Positions 19,479-29,269 of a stretch of 64,000 nt of DNA are shown one piece after another (the stretch's first letter is position 1; each line of letters opens with the position of its first letter). The notes under the pieces are model-generated. The model did not search any database and was not told the DNA's origin. It worked only from the letters and a program-made list of their open reading frames with translations. Source of the DNA: Burkholderiales bacterium (lineage in GTDB: Bacteria > Pseudomonadota > Gammaproteobacteria > Burkholderiales > Burkholderiaceae_C). The stretch spans positions 16,858 to 80,857 of the forward strand of contig CANCVB010000010.1 in assembly GCA_947381415.1 (NCBI GenBank), written 5' to 3'. Both the position numbers and the translations under genes were made by a program.

Positions 19479-21029
19479 ATGACGAACACGCCGACCACCA
19501 ACCGTACCTATTTTTCAGGGCAATGGGGTGCATGGGCTTTGCTGGTACTGTTGCTGCCGGGGCTTTGGCTGCTGCGCATGTGGACCGCCGCCCACAGCGG
19601 AGCAGGGTTGTTTGTCGATGAAGCCCAATACTGGGAATGGAGTCGCGAGTTGGCTTGGGGCTATTACTCCAAACCACCGGTATTGCCTGCCTTGATCAAA
19701 TTATCGGTAGGGGTCGCGGGCGATAACACCACCGGTGTGCGCTGGTTGGTGCAGCTGTGTTGGGCTGTCGTGCCATTGGTACTGTGGCGACTGGGTTGGG
19801 AGATGCAGCGCGACAGTCAACAACCGCTGGCCTCGCCCCATGCGGTGGGCGCGTGGGCCGCAGCATTGTTTGCCAGCAGCTTGGCCAGCGGCGTGCTGGG
19901 TCAAGTGGCCACCACCGATGGGCCTCTTTTGTTGTGTTGGTCTTTGCAACTGTGGGCCATGTGGCGCGCATTGAAGCAACCGTTGCGCACCAGACCTTGG
20001 CTGCTCGTTGGTGCTGTATTGGCTTTGGGTGTGTTGTCCAAATACACCATGTCCGCTGTGTTGCTGAGTTGGCTACTGTGGTGGCTGGCTGATCGATCCG
20101 TCACGGTGCTCAAGGGCATGGTCTGGGCTGGATTGCTGGCCGGGCTGGCTTTGCTGCCGCATCTGGCTTGGAACCAAGCCCATGACTGGCCCACCCTTAA
20201 ACACACCGCGGATCTCTTGTCCGGTGGCCAAACCGCTTCTGTAACGGGTTTGAATGCTGTAGCGGTTCATTTGGCGGAGTATCTGGCCTCACAAGCTTTG
20301 GTCATGGGGCCTGTTTTGCTGATCATGGTGGTGGTCGGTTTGCGCCGCTTGGCTTGGCAACACCGACCCCAGTTCTTCGCCCGCCCCACCCATCACCCTG
20401 CGCTGTGGGCTTGGCATGGCAGTTGGCCTTTGTGGCTGATTGGTGGCCTGCAAGCCATGCAAGGTACGGCGCAAATCAATTGGCCTGCGCCTGCCCTGCT
20501 GGGTGCGTGTTTGGCGCTGGCGTGGCTATTGGTGTCTCAACAAGCGCAGTGGCGTTGGCGAGGACCGATCGTGGTTGTGGTGATTTCTGCTTTGCTGGCA
20601 TGTGGTTTGTCACTGGGTGGCGATTGGCGTGCCCGCTTAGGTCTGCCAGTTCAAAAATCCCAATGGGATTTATGGGGACGCGCCCGTGGCTGGGAGGACG
20701 GTTTGCGTTCGTTAAAGCCTTGGTTGTCGACCTATCCACAGGCCACCTTGGTCGCGTTTGACCGCACACTGATTGTTCACGCGGCCTATGCATGGCGTGA
20801 CCAGTCCACGTTGGCACTGAGTTGGCAACAAACACCCCACCCGCTACACCACTACGATTTGCTGCACCGTTTTGACCCTTCACTGGGCAAACAACCGGTT
20901 TTACTTTTGGTGATGGGGGAATTGCCAGATGCCGTGCGTGCACGCTATGCACATGTCGAACTGCTATCTGCCCCCCAACCCGTCGGTCGGCCCCTGTTCA
21001 TGTGGTTACTGAAAGACCCCCGCCCATGA
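19479..21029 (+). CDS. GT39-family membrane glycosyltransferase, second copy
   Basis: 516 residues. The arrangement is the same as in the previous gene but the sequence is diverged: FVDEAQYWEWSRELAWGYYSKPP after the first helix carries the catalytic Asp-Glu and the YYSKPP motif typical of this branch, followed by about ten membrane helices. Two GT39 enzymes next to one GT2 suggest two acceptor positions or two acceptors. It overlaps the following PAP2 gene by four bases (ATGA), so translation is coupled. Confidence 0.87.
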   Translation: MTNTPTTNRTYFSGQWGAWALLVLLLPGLWLLRMWTAAHSGAGLFVDEAQYWEWSRELAWGYYSKPPVLPALIKLSVGVAGDNTTGVRWLVQLCWAVVPLVLWRLGWEMQRDSQQPLASPHAVGAWAAALFASSLASGVLGQVATTDGPLLLCWSLQLWAMWRALKQPLRTRPWLLVGAVLALGVLSKYTMSAVLLSWLLWWLADRSVTVLKGMVWAGLLAGLALLPHLAWNQAHDWPTLKHTADLLSGGQTASVTGLNAVAVHLAEYLASQALVMGPVLLIMVVVGLRRLAWQHRPQFFARPTHHPALWAWHGSWPLWLIGGLQAMQGTAQINWPAPALLGACLALAWLLVSQQAQWRWRGPIVVVVISALLACGLSLGGDWRARLGLPVQKSQWDLWGRARGWEDGLRSLKPWLSTYPQATLVAFDRTLIVHAAYAWRDQSTLALSWQQTPHPLHHYDLLHRFDPSLGKQPVLLLVMGELPDAVRARYAHVELLSAPQPVGRPLFMWLLKDPRP

Positions 21030-21742
21030 GAGCCCGCCAACGTGAATGCTTGGTGGGCATCAGCGGCCTGGTTTTGTCCATGGCTGTCTTTGCAATTTGG
21101 CCGGGGCTGGATGTGTGGGTCACCCAGGTCTTTTATGACCCATCCAGCCATTCGTTTCCAGCCAACCAATCGCCATGGGTGCATGCGCTTTATGTGGCCA
21201 CGCCCTGGTTGACTCGCACGTGTTTTGTGGTCGCTTGTGTGGTGTTTTTCTATTTGAAAACGCAATCCAAACGCCATGCGCTTGGCTGGCAAAGACGTGT
21301 GCTTGCGTGGTTACTCATGGCCATAGTGGGCTTGGGCGTGGTGGTGGACTGGGGCTTGAAAGATAACGTGGGGCGTCCGCGCCCCGAGCAACTCGACATT
21401 TTCGGAAGCACCAAGCCCTTTGTGCCTGCTTTCACCTTGAGTACGCAGTGTGATGTCAACTGCGGCTTTGTCAGCGGCCATGCTGCAGCCGGCTTCAGTG
21501 TGATGGCTTGGGGTATGTGGTCGACTTGGTCTAGACGCAAGCGCTGGCTTGTGGCGGCAACCCTGTCCGGGTTCGTCATTGGCGCAGTGCGTATTGTGCA
21601 AGGTGGTCATTTCCTCAGCGATGTGGTCTTCGCTGGTTGGGCTGTTTGGTTAACCTATATGGCCATTCGTCAAGCCTGGTTGGTATTGCGATGGCGTCGC
21701 TGCAAGCATGCCTTGACAGGCGCAATGCCCCTTCAAAAATGA
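21026..21742 (+). CDS. PAP2-family membrane phosphatase (second copy, LpxE-like in context)
   Basis: 238 residues with about five to six membrane helices. The PAP2 motifs are KDNVGRPRPEQ, NCGFVSGHAAAG (Ser-Gly-His) and RIVQGGHFLSDVVFAG. The long insert between motifs 1 and 2 (SSxxF-type loop including TQCDVNCGF) matches the lipid A phosphatase / phosphoethanolamine-linked PAP2 subgroup more than BacA-like enzymes. It is the last gene of the envelope cluster and is translationally coupled to the GT39 gene. It may remove a lipid A phosphate to expose the site to be sugar-modified; this is inference. Confidence 0.8.
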   Translation: MRARQRECLVGISGLVLSMAVFAIWPGLDVWVTQVFYDPSSHSFPANQSPWVHALYVATPWLTRTCFVVACVVFFYLKTQSKRHALGWQRRVLAWLLMAIVGLGVVVDWGLKDNVGRPRPEQLDIFGSTKPFVPAFTLSTQCDVNCGFVSGHAAAGFSVMAWGMWSTWSRRKRWLVAATLSGFVIGAVRIVQGGHFLSDVVFAGWAVWLTYMAIRQAWLVLRWRRCKHALTGAMPLQK

Positions 21743-21795
21743 CGTGATTGGCATACGCTAAAGTTCACCCCGCTTACTTTTAACGAATACACACC

Positions 21796-22548
21796 ATGGA
21801 ACTTCTGACAGACCCCCATATGTGGGTGGCCTTGGCCACCTTGACATTGCTTGAGTTGGTGCTGGGCATCGATAACATCATCTTTATCTCTATTTTGGTG
21901 AGCAAACTGCCGCAAGCCCAGCAAGAAATGGCAAGGCGCGTGGGTTTGTTCATGGCCATGTTCATGCGCATTGGTTTGCTCTTGCTGCTGTCGGTCATCA
22001 TCGGATTGGTTGAACCTTTGTTGACTGTCATGGGCCAGGCATTCTCAGGCCGTGATTTGATTTTGTTGGCTGGGGGTTTGTTCCTGATTTGGAAAAGTAC
22101 CGGCGAGATTCACCACTCGCTGGAAGGCGATGAGGCACCTGCAGACGTCAAAGCCAAAGTGAATGTGATGGCCACCATCGTTCAAATCATGCTGATTGAT
22201 TTGGTGTTTTCGCTCGACTCCATCATCACCGCTGTAGGTATGGTGGACGATGTGCGCATCATGATTGCCGCCGTTGTCGTGTCGCTGGGCTTGATGATGC
22301 TGTTTGCCAAAAGCATTGGTGAATTTGTCGACGCCCATCCCTCTATCAAGATGCTGGCTTTGAGTTTTTTGGTGGTGGTCGGTGTGGTGCTGGTCGCTGA
22401 AGGTTTTGGTCACCATGTGCCCAAGGGATACATCTACTTTGGAATGGCTTTCGCTTTCGGCGTAGAAATGCTCAATATCCGTTTTCGGAAAAAGCGCTCG
22501 CAAGCGGTACAACTGCGACCGTCCACCATGCCTGGCGAAGACGCTTGA
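21796..22548 (+). CDS. TerC-family integral membrane protein
   Basis: 250 residues with 7 membrane helices. LTLLELVLGIDNIIFIS near the start and DLVFSLDSIITAVGM in the middle are the two TerC signature repeats with metal-binding acidic residues inside the membrane. Members of this family export manganese or other metals, often to metallate exported proteins. The 53-base leader is too short for the manganese riboswitch that often precedes TerC genes. It overlaps the next gene by one base. Confidence 0.9.
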   Translation: MELLTDPHMWVALATLTLLELVLGIDNIIFISILVSKLPQAQQEMARRVGLFMAMFMRIGLLLLLSVIIGLVEPLLTVMGQAFSGRDLILLAGGLFLIWKSTGEIHHSLEGDEAPADVKAKVNVMATIVQIMLIDLVFSLDSIITAVGMVDDVRIMIAAVVVSLGLMMLFAKSIGEFVDAHPSIKMLALSFLVVVGVVLVAEGFGHHVPKGYIYFGMAFAFGVEMLNIRFRKKRSQAVQLRPSTMPGEDA

Positions 22549-22961
22549 TGACCACCCATTTCAAAGCCTTGTCTCAGGCAGCCCTGATGGCCTGTGCATG
22601 TTTACCTTCATTTGGATGGGGCCAAAGCGCCAGTTGTGTGCAGAGTGCCACTTACTACGCCGAGTTTTACCAAGGCTTGTACACCATGCACCGACATGGC
22701 TTGGACAAATTTCCAACGGATTCAGCTGATCGGCAGTTGTATTTTTTTCAAGTTCAGCGCAATGGTGACAAAGTAGAAACCAATATTGTGAAAAGCGTTC
22801 ACGCAGACAACGGTTTGTCTGCCAACGACAAAACCAAGCTCATGGAATTGCACCACGCGGTGGGACAACGCCTGCGCGACATGGCAGCAGCTGACGCCAT
22901 GAAGGCGCAACCCAAAGACAAAGCCAGTGCTTTGTTGGCGCTGCAAGAGGCTTGTCTGTAA
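22548..22961 (+). CDS. Small exported protein of unknown function
   Basis: 137 residues, starting within the TerC stop (TGATG). An N-terminal signal peptide is visible (about 1-25, cleaved near FGWGQS). The mature part is soluble, with two cysteines (SCVQSATYYAEFYQGLY near the start and QEACL at the very end) that could form a disulfide. I do not recognise the family. Coupling to terC suggests an envelope role, possibly linked to metal handling. Confidence 0.6.
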   Translation: MTTHFKALSQAALMACACLPSFGWGQSASCVQSATYYAEFYQGLYTMHRHGLDKFPTDSADRQLYFFQVQRNGDKVETNIVKSVHADNGLSANDKTKLMELHHAVGQRLRDMAAADAMKAQPKDKASALLALQEACL

Positions 22962-22979
22962 GCCTTGCAGCAGCGGCCA

Positions 22980-23504
22980 TCAGCAGCCTGAATCGTTCAC
23001 AGTTCCATCAGGCATAACGGTTTTGCACAACTTGGCGTCATCGAGCTTGGCGTCATCCATCTTGGCCCCTTTGAGGTTGGTGCCAAGCAATATTGCGCCT
23101 TTCAAATTGGCCTTGCTCAGTACGGCGTCACCCAAGTCTGCACCACTCAAATTGGCTTCACGAAGATAGGCATTGGTGAAATTGGCCATGTGCAAATTGG
23201 CACCAGTGAAATCGGCGCGGCGCAAATTGGCATCTTCAAAATTGGTCACCAAGGTGCGTTTTTCCATGGGACGCTCGGCCATATTGGCTTTGTCCATCTT
23301 GGCACCCGATAAATTGGCGTTTTGGAAGTCTGCACCACGCATATCGCGACCGCTCATGGGTGCGTCGGTCAAATCACAGTATTTACAGACATTCGTGGTC
23401 TTAAAGTCTTCCAGTTTGCTTGCATCAAAGGCCACAGCCGGCCAAGCCCATGCCACACACGACAAGACGATGGGCGTACAGCATGATGAAAATTTCAATA
23501 CCAC
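22980..23504 (-). CDS. Exported pentapeptide-repeat protein
   Basis: 174 residues from a GTG start that has AAAGGA at ideal spacing; the longer upstream reading frame has no support. A signal peptide (about 1-24, cleaved near AVAFDAS) is followed by VCKYCDLTDAPMSG and then about twenty consecutive pentapeptides of the A(D/N)(L/F)xx type (ADFQN, ANLSG, ANLRR, ADFTG and so on) that would form a right-handed quadrilateral helix. It ends with DGTVNDSGC. Three or four cysteines suggest disulfides in the periplasm. The role is unknown. At DNA level the repeats appear as a CAAATTGGC-like periodicity. Confidence 0.85.
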   Translation of the reverse strand: MVLKFSSCCTPIVLSCVAWAWPAVAFDASKLEDFKTTNVCKYCDLTDAPMSGRDMRGADFQNANLSGAKMDKANMAERPMEKRTLVTNFEDANLRRADFTGANLHMANFTNAYLREANLSGADLGDAVLSKANLKGAILLGTNLKGAKMDDAKLDDAKLCKTVMPDGTVNDSGC

Positions 23505-23638
23505 GGCAATTCCTTTGTAAAACGCAATGTCAGCGCCTAATAATACCCAACCCCCTGCTTCACTGGGAATTGTGTGGCCTTCGTCTCGAAAGTGGCGATC
23601 CATGCGATCATTGCCGACCTGTTCACGAGGTTTTGCCC

Positions 23639-24010
23639 ATGTTGTGTAACCACAAACTTTTGTCTGCTTTTCTTTCAACGTTGTGTGTGGTGAACCTAGG
23701 AATGTTCTATTCTGTGAATACCGCCCACGCGCAAACGGCCTTCAAAGCCCAAGCGCAATCTGGCCTGAAATCCTCTGCGTCATCTGGCGTCACCATCAAC
23801 CAGCCGGGCGCGCCAGCCGTGCTGATTGATGGCAACAAAATCATGGACGCCAAACCTGAGACGGCCACCAAGCCCCGCAGACCTGCGGCGCCAGCGCCTG
23901 CGGACAGTTACACCTCACGCGGTGGCGTTCCACAAAGCAGCACGGAAGAAAGCCACTTATCAAATGGCTTGGTCTGTAAAACCGACAACGGAAAACGCAC
24001 ATGCCGCTAA
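23639..24010 (+). CDS. Small exported protein of unknown function
   Basis: 123 residues from ATG 23,639, with a GAGG element eight bases upstream. The signal peptide is about 1-31 (ends TAHAQ). The mature part is low in complexity (AFKAQAQSGLKSSASS, then a Pro/Ala-rich stretch) and ends with LVCKTDNGKRTCR, which could close a small disulfide loop. No family is recognised. It overlaps the next gene by ten bases. Confidence 0.55.
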   Translation: MLCNHKLLSAFLSTLCVVNLGMFYSVNTAHAQTAFKAQAQSGLKSSASSGVTINQPGAPAVLIDGNKIMDAKPETATKPRRPAAPAPADSYTSRGGVPQSSTEESHLSNGLVCKTDNGKRTCR

Positions 24011-24432
24011 TGCGCTTGGTTTGCTTTTACTGTTCGGCTTTGGTGTTCAGTTGCCTGGCCAGTTTCAGCGCATGGGGCTATACGCTCACCTGCGATGCAC
24101 AAGGCAGTTTTCCGGAGATGGAAAAAATCTTGGTCAAGCCAGCCACTGTCGAGGTCAACATCGAGAGCATTGGCAACCATTTGTACATCAAGATTGAAGG
24201 GCCAAAGCTGTATGGCATGTTCGTCAATACCTTGACCACTGAAGAATTCAAAGGCCAAGACCTGACCTCCAAAACCAGTATTTGGGTCAAGCGCAAAAGC
24301 CTGGCCAGCCAAGAAGAAACCGAAATCAAAATCACCCGACAACCTGTCACGCTGTTTGCCACCAAGGATATTCAGCGCTACGGTAAGAATTTAAAATTTG
24401 TCGTCACTGGCCCTTGCCAGTTACCTGCCTAA
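24001..24432 (+). CDS. Small exported protein of unknown function
   Basis: 143 residues, with a signal peptide of about 1-25 (ends SAWGYT). The mature domain is mostly beta-strand in character (VEVNIESIGNHLYIKIEG, EIKITRQPVTLF) with cysteines near both ends (LTCDAQG and GPCQLPA). It looks like a small periplasmic or surface beta-domain; the family was not recognised. It overlaps the upstream gene, so the two are probably co-translated. Confidence 0.55.
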   Translation: MPLMRLVCFYCSALVFSCLASFSAWGYTLTCDAQGSFPEMEKILVKPATVEVNIESIGNHLYIKIEGPKLYGMFVNTLTTEEFKGQDLTSKTSIWVKRKSLASQEETEIKITRQPVTLFATKDIQRYGKNLKFVVTGPCQLPA

Positions 24433-24445
24433 GCCTGCACTCACC

Positions 24446-25270
24446 ATGTCTGATTTGACTGTTCGAAAACTGCTGATTGATTTGGATACATCGTTCGATG
24501 TGCGTTGGAACGGGGGAGATGCGTTCACATCGGCTTTCATGAACGCTTTGTCGATGAGTTTTCCTGTGGGTGAGCAATTCTTCATCGATTCGCTGCGCCG
24601 AGGCATCACAGAATTAAGTCCTGAGCAACAAGCCAGTTTTGCCCAAGAGGTGAAAGGCTTTGTCGGTCAAGAAGCAACCCACCGACGCATCCATGAACGC
24701 TTCAATCAACATGTGTTGAACCATGGCATGGTGAACCATTGGGAGAAGCGTGCTTTGCGCCGTATTGCCCGCATCAACGAGAAAAAAGCCATTCATGCAG
24801 TGGCTGTCACCGCCGCTTACGAACATTTCACCTCGGTATTTGCAGCCTGGCTACTGAATCACCCGTATTTTTTGGCACAAGCGCCTGAGCGACTGCAGAC
24901 CATGTGGTTATGGCATGCCAGCGAAGAAACCGAACACCGCAGCGTGTCCTTTGACATTTACCGTGCCATGGGTGGCAATGAGGCTTGGCGTCGCCGCTGG
25001 ATGCTCACCGTCACTGTGTTTTTCTTAAGCGACATACTGCGTCAAACCTGCAATAACCTGTGGCATGACGGCAGCCTGTTCAAAGCCAGCACGTGGCGCA
25101 GTGCGTGGCGTCATTTGTTTGCCAAAGAAGGCCTTTTTACCTCTTCTTTTGCATCTTGGAAAAGTTATTTCCGCACAGACTTTCATCCTTCTGAGCATGA
25201 CGATCAAATGTCACTTCAGTGGTTGCAAGCACACCAACAGACTTACCAAGCCATTGGTCAGTCCTCTTAA
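24446..25270 (+). CDS. Metal-dependent hydrolase (PF10118-type, ferritin-like fold)
   Basis: 274 residues from ATG 24,446, 13 bases after the previous stop; no strong ribosome site is seen. The motifs GFVGQEATHRRIHERFN and LWHASEETEHRSVSFDIY carry the Glu/His ligands of the family's putative di-metal centre. The family is annotated as a predicted metal-dependent hydrolase and is often found beside lipases or fatty-acid enzymes, as here. The exact reaction is not known. Confidence 0.8.
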   Translation: MSDLTVRKLLIDLDTSFDVRWNGGDAFTSAFMNALSMSFPVGEQFFIDSLRRGITELSPEQQASFAQEVKGFVGQEATHRRIHERFNQHVLNHGMVNHWEKRALRRIARINEKKAIHAVAVTAAYEHFTSVFAAWLLNHPYFLAQAPERLQTMWLWHASEETEHRSVSFDIYRAMGGNEAWRRRWMLTVTVFFLSDILRQTCNNLWHDGSLFKASTWRSAWRHLFAKEGLFTSSFASWKSYFRTDFHPSEHDDQMSLQWLQAHQQTYQAIGQSS

Positions 25271-25294
25271 CAACTTCTATTTCTTGAACTGACC

Positions 25295-26233
25295 ATGCTC
25301 GATCCTCAAGCCAAAGCCCTCTTACAACTCATGGTGGACCGTGGTGTGCCACCGGTCAACACCTTGCCGCCCAAAGAAGCGCGCGATTTTTATGTCTTGC
25401 GCAAATCCTTGACGCAACCAGACCCGCCAGCCATGTCGCACGTTCATGACCATTTACCTGCTTTGGGTGGTGTGCAAGTACCTGTCCGCGAATACCGTCC
25501 CTTGGGCGCGACCACCAACCAAGTCTTACCGGCACTGGTTTACTACCACGGTGGGGGCTGGGTGATTGGCAACATTGAAACCCATGATGTCTTGTGCCGT
25601 CAACTCAGCAACGCCAGTGGTTGTGCGGTGTTTTCGGTGGACTACCGCCTGGCCCCAGAGCATGTGTTTCCAGCGGCCTACGACGACGCACTGGCCGCTT
25701 TCAACTGGGTGGTGGCACAGGCCACGACTTTGCATATTGACCCACGCCGCGTGGCCGTGGGTGGCGACAGCGCCGGTGGCAATTTGGCGGCTGCCGTCTG
25801 TTTGGGCAGCAAAGATGCAGACCTCAAGCCTGCTTTTCAATTGCTGATCTACCCTGCCACCCTGATGTACCCCGATACCCCGAGTTACCACGCCAATGGC
25901 GAAGGTTATGGCCTGACGGCAGCGGCCATGCATTGGTTCATGGACCACTATCTACCCACCCGCGAACACGCCAACGATTGGCGTGCCTCACCCCTCAAAG
26001 CGCCGTCCCATGCAGGGCTTGCCCCAGCTTTGGTGTTAACCGCTGGCTATGACCCCTTGAAAGACGAAGGCTATTTGTACGCCGATGCCTTGTCTGCAGC
26101 AGGTGGCGTGGCGGAATATGTTTGCTTTGAGCGTCAAATCCATGGCTTTATCACCATGGGCCGCATCATGCGAGAAGCTTTGAGTGGCGTGGAAGTTTGC
26201 GCCCAAGCGCTGCGCCGGTATTTGGCCTCTTAA
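25295..26233 (+). CDS. Alpha/beta hydrolase, hormone-sensitive-lipase family esterase
   Basis: 312 residues with no signal peptide. The HSL-family oxyanion motif is [11 protein letters not shown], the nucleophile elbow GGDSAGGN, and the acid and His are in [10 protein letters not shown] and RQIHGF. The family acts as a carboxylesterase on short- to medium-chain esters. It lies 14 bases before the molybdenum-hydroxylase operon, so read-through is plausible, although a functional connection is not evident. Confidence 0.9.
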   Translation: MLDPQAKALLQLMVDRGVPPVNTLPPKEARDFYVLRKSLTQPDPPAMSHVHDHLPALGGVQVPVREYRPLGATTNQVLPALVYYHGGGWVIGNIETHDVLCRQLSNASGCAVFSVDYRLAPEHVFPAAYDDALAAFNWVVAQATTLHIDPRRVAVGGDSAGGNLAAAVCLGSKDADLKPAFQLLIYPATLMYPDTPSYHANGEGYGLTAAAMHWFMDHYLPTREHANDWRASPLKAPSHAGLAPALVLTAGYDPLKDEGYLYADALSAAGGVAEYVCFERQIHGFITMGRIMREALSGVEVCAQALRRYLAS

Positions 26234-26247
26234 CCCCTAAGCACACC

Positions 26248-26706
26248 ATGAAACTTAACGTCAACGGACAAACCCATCAACTCGATGTTGAACCCGAGAT
26301 GCCCTTGTTGTGGGCACTGCGAGACGAACTCGACATCAAAGGTCCCAAGTATGGCTGTGGCATCGCCCAATGTGGCGCTTGCACCGTCTTGCTCAATGGC
26401 GAACCCGTGCGCTCTTGCTCCTACCCCGTTTCGTCTGCTGCGGGCCAGCAGGTTGTGAGCATTGAAGGCTTGGCACAAAAAGGCAAACTCCATGCGGTTC
26501 AGCAGGCTTGGATAGACCACCAAGTACCACAATGCGGTTACTGCCAAGGTGGGCAAATGCTGGCCGCTGTCGCCTTGCTGAAGAAGAAACCCAAACCGAC
26601 CGACGAAGACATAGACGCAGCCATGACCAATATTTGTCGCTGTGGCACATACGCACGCATGCGAACCGCTATTCAAGCCGCCGCACGTCAGGCAGGTCAA
26701 TCATGA
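26248..26706 (+). CDS. IorA-type [2Fe-2S] subunit of a molybdenum hydroxylase (first copy)
   Basis: 152 residues. The plant-type ferredoxin cluster is [17 protein letters not shown], and the second cluster domain is [12 protein letters not shown] with [11 protein letters not shown]. This is the small two-cluster subunit of xanthine-oxidase-family enzymes of the two-subunit isoquinoline 1-oxidoreductase/aldehyde oxidase type (no FAD subunit). It overlaps the large-subunit gene by four bases. Electrons would pass to a cytochrome c; a monohaem cytochrome gene follows directly after the large subunit. Confidence 0.9.
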   Translation: MKLNVNGQTHQLDVEPEMPLLWALRDELDIKGPKYGCGIAQCGACTVLLNGEPVRSCSYPVSSAAGQQVVSIEGLAQKGKLHAVQQAWIDHQVPQCGYCQGGQMLAAVALLKKKPKPTDEDIDAAMTNICRCGTYARMRTAIQAAARQAGQS

Positions 26707-28868
26707 AGTCACTCCACAACGCTGGTATCAACCGCCGTGGTTTTTTGCAAGTCAGTGCCAGCACCACGGCGGCCTTGAGTCTGGGTTTTGTTTTGCCCAG
26801 CCATGCCCAAACGGGCGTCAATACCGAAGTCAATGCTTGGATTGACATTCATTCAGACGAATCGGTGGTGATTCGTTACGCACGTACCGAAATGGGTCAA
26901 GGCAGTCGCACCTCTGCCCCGATGCTGATCGCTGAAGAGCTGGAAGTTGATTGGAAAAAAGTGCGGGTTGAGAGTGTGCAAGCGCATGAAAACTTGAAGC
27001 GCAAACGCGCTTATGGTGACATGGCCAGTGTGGGTAGCCGCACTATTCGCAACTCGCAGGAGTATTTGCGCAAAGCGGGTGCTTCGGCACGCATGATGTT
27101 GGTACAAGCCGCGGCCCAGCGCTGGAGCGTTCCCGTGACCGAGTGCCAAGCTGTGCTGGGTAAAGTGGTTCATAAGCCAAGTCAAAAAACCCTGAGCTAC
27201 GGACAATTGGCAAGCGATGCCGCCAAACTCAGCCCACCCACGGAAGTTCCACTCAAAGACCCCGCCACATGGACACTGGCAGGCAAACCCCTCCCCCGCG
27301 TGGACATGCATGACATCGTCACGGGTCGGATTCGGTTTGGCATTGACACCCAGTTGCCCGGCATGTTGCACGCTGCCATTGCCCAATCTCCTGTGTTTGG
27401 TGGCAAAGCCGTGAACATTGACAGCAGCAAAGTTGACAACCGCCGAGGCATTGTCAAAGTGTTGAACATGGGCGAGTTTGTGGCCGTGGTAGCAGACAAC
27501 TGGTGGCGCGCCAAAGAGGCGCTGCGCGATGTGGCCATTGAATGGGACAGTGGCAAGCACGGCCAGGTCAACAGTGCCAGCCTGATAAAGTTGTACCGTG
27601 ATGGGTTAAGCCAAGGTGAAGCAGCTGTCGCCCGCCAAGACGGCAACACGGTGGCCACACTGGAGAAAGCCGCCAAAGTCATTGAAGCCGAGTACTACAC
27701 CCCTTACTTGGCACATGCCACGCTTGAGCCCATGGTGTGTACCGCATGGTTGCAAGACGATCAATTGCAGATTTGGGTCTCTACCCAAAACCCTGAATCA
27801 AGTTTGACCGCCGCCGCAGGCACGGCGGACGTACCCCAAGAAAACGTCAAAGTTTTTGCCATGCAAATGGGTGGGGGTTTGGGCCGAAAAAGCCCGCAAG
27901 ACTTCACCCGACAAGCGGTTGCCATTGCCAAGGCCTTGCCTGGTAAACCTGTCAAACTCTTGTGGAGCCGAGAAGAAGACACCCAACACGATCTGTATCG
28001 ACCCGCCAGCATGGTCAAGGTGCGCGCCAGTCTTTTGCCTAACGGCAAACCTGAAGCACTGCATATCCGTGTGAGCGCGCCATCGATTTTTTCGCAGTTG
28101 CTGCGCATGCCTTTGCAAAACGGCGTCGATCCGCAAGCTGTGGCCTCTTTCAACGATCACCCCTACGACATCGCGCACTGCTTGGTGGACTTTGCCCAGC
28201 GCGGTGCTCATGTACCGGTGGGGTTTTGGCGTACTGTGGGTCACTCGCAAAACCCCTTTGTGCGAGAGTGCTTTATTGACGAGTTAGCCCATGCAGCGGG
28301 TGCGGATCCCTTGGCTTACCGACTCTCGCTCTTACCCAACAACGAAAAAGCCAACCGTGACCGCGGCATTTTGCAAGCCATTGCCAAGGCCGCCGATTGG
28401 GACAAGGCATTGCCTGCTGGGGTGTTTCGCGGCATTGCAGAAACCGAAGGCTATGGCAGTTACACCGCCTGCGTCTGTGAGGTGTCCGTTAACGCCAAAG
28501 GCGAGGTGCGCATCCACCGCATCGTCATTGGCATTGACCCTGGCTATGCGGTCAACCCTGACAATATCCAAGCACAACTCCAAGGCAGTGTGGTGCACGG
28601 TTTGTCAGCCATTTTTTGGGGCGAAATGACGGTCAAAGACGGACGCATTGAGCAATCCAATTTCCACGATTACCGCATGATGCGCATGAATGAAATGCCC
28701 AAAGTGCAAACCGTGATCGCCCCCAGCGGTGGTTTTTGGGGCGGAGTGGGCGAACCCGCCCAAGCACCTTTGGCGCCTGCTTTGGGCAATGCCTTGTTTG
28801 CGGCCACTGGCAAACGCATTCGTTCCTTGCCTTTGAAAAACCACGGCTTGAGTTTGGTGAAAGCATGA
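26703..28868 (+). CDS. IorB-type molybdopterin-binding subunit of a molybdenum hydroxylase (first copy)
   Basis: 721 residues with a twin-arginine signal ([12 protein letters not shown]), so the folded enzyme is exported to the periplasm with its partner. The xanthine-dehydrogenase family molybdopterin domain is visible ([34 protein letters not shown], and [18 protein letters not shown] with the catalytic Glu). Family members hydroxylate aldehydes or N-heterocycles. It is encoded within one operon with soxXYZA, which is unusual. A second, diverged pair lies at 50,669-53,292. Confidence 0.9.
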   Translation: MKSLHNAGINRRGFLQVSASTTAALSLGFVLPSHAQTGVNTEVNAWIDIHSDESVVIRYARTEMGQGSRTSAPMLIAEELEVDWKKVRVESVQAHENLKRKRAYGDMASVGSRTIRNSQEYLRKAGASARMMLVQAAAQRWSVPVTECQAVLGKVVHKPSQKTLSYGQLASDAAKLSPPTEVPLKDPATWTLAGKPLPRVDMHDIVTGRIRFGIDTQLPGMLHAAIAQSPVFGGKAVNIDSSKVDNRRGIVKVLNMGEFVAVVADNWWRAKEALRDVAIEWDSGKHGQVNSASLIKLYRDGLSQGEAAVARQDGNTVATLEKAAKVIEAEYYTPYLAHATLEPMVCTAWLQDDQLQIWVSTQNPESSLTAAAGTADVPQENVKVFAMQMGGGLGRKSPQDFTRQAVAIAKALPGKPVKLLWSREEDTQHDLYRPASMVKVRASLLPNGKPEALHIRVSAPSIFSQLLRMPLQNGVDPQAVASFNDHPYDIAHCLVDFAQRGAHVPVGFWRTVGHSQNPFVRECFIDELAHAAGADPLAYRLSLLPNNEKANRDRGILQAIAKAADWDKALPAGVFRGIAETEGYGSYTACVCEVSVNAKGEVRIHRIVIGIDPGYAVNPDNIQAQLQGSVVHGLSAIFWGEMTVKDGRIEQSNFHDYRMMRMNEMPKVQTVIAPSGGFWGGVGEPAQAPLAPALGNALFAATGKRIRSLPLKNHGLSLVKA

Positions 28869-29269
28869 AGCGTCTTGTGTTGCTTGCGGTATTGGCGTGT
28901 AGCCCATGGCTGTGGGCCGCCGATACGCTGCCTGCAACGCCGTCAGCGGCCACGGCAGATGCAGCGCGTGGTCGCAAACTGCTGCTCGCACGCCAAGATA
29001 CCGGATGTATCTTGTGTCACCAACTGCCTGGTTTCAAAGAGGGTGGCGAGATGGGGCCCTCGTTAGTGGGCGTGGGCGAACGACTCAGTAGCGAACAAAT
29101 TCGCCAGCGCATCGCCGACCCGCGTGTACTCAACCCCCAAACCTTCATGCCTGCTTATTTCAGTACAACAGGTCTTCATAATGTCGCCAAAGCTTTGCAA
29201 GGCAAGACCGTACTCACTGAGCAAGGTTTGGAAGACATCATTGCTTACTTATTAAAAAACCCTGTATGA
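28865..29269 (+). CDS. soxX: SoxX-like monohaem cytochrome c
   Basis: 134 residues; the ATG overlaps the molybdenum-subunit stop. The signal peptide is about 1-19. The haem motif is CILCH (residues 48-52) and the distal ligand is Met95 in QTFMPAYF. GPSLVGVGERLSSEQIRQRI and IADPRVLN match SoxX closely. In the Sox system SoxAX couples thiosulfate to the SoxY cysteine. Position directly after the IorB-like gene means it could also accept electrons from the molybdenum enzyme. Confidence 0.87.
   Translation: MKRLVLLAVLACSPWLWAADTLPATPSAATADAARGRKLLLARQDTGCILCHQLPGFKEGGEMGPSLVGVGERLSSEQIRQRIADPRVLNPQTFMPAYFSTTGLHNVAKALQGKTVLTEQGLEDIIAYLLKNPV

Noticed and set aside
21743..21795. Manganese (yybP-ykoY) riboswitch before the TerC gene
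   Set aside because: The gap is only 53 bases and shows no paired elements of that riboswitch.
22980..23400. Regular CAAATTGGC-like direct repeats that might be a CRISPR or tandem-repeat array
   Set aside because: The period is a multiple of 15 bases and encodes pentapeptide repeats in frame; there are no constant repeats with unique spacers.
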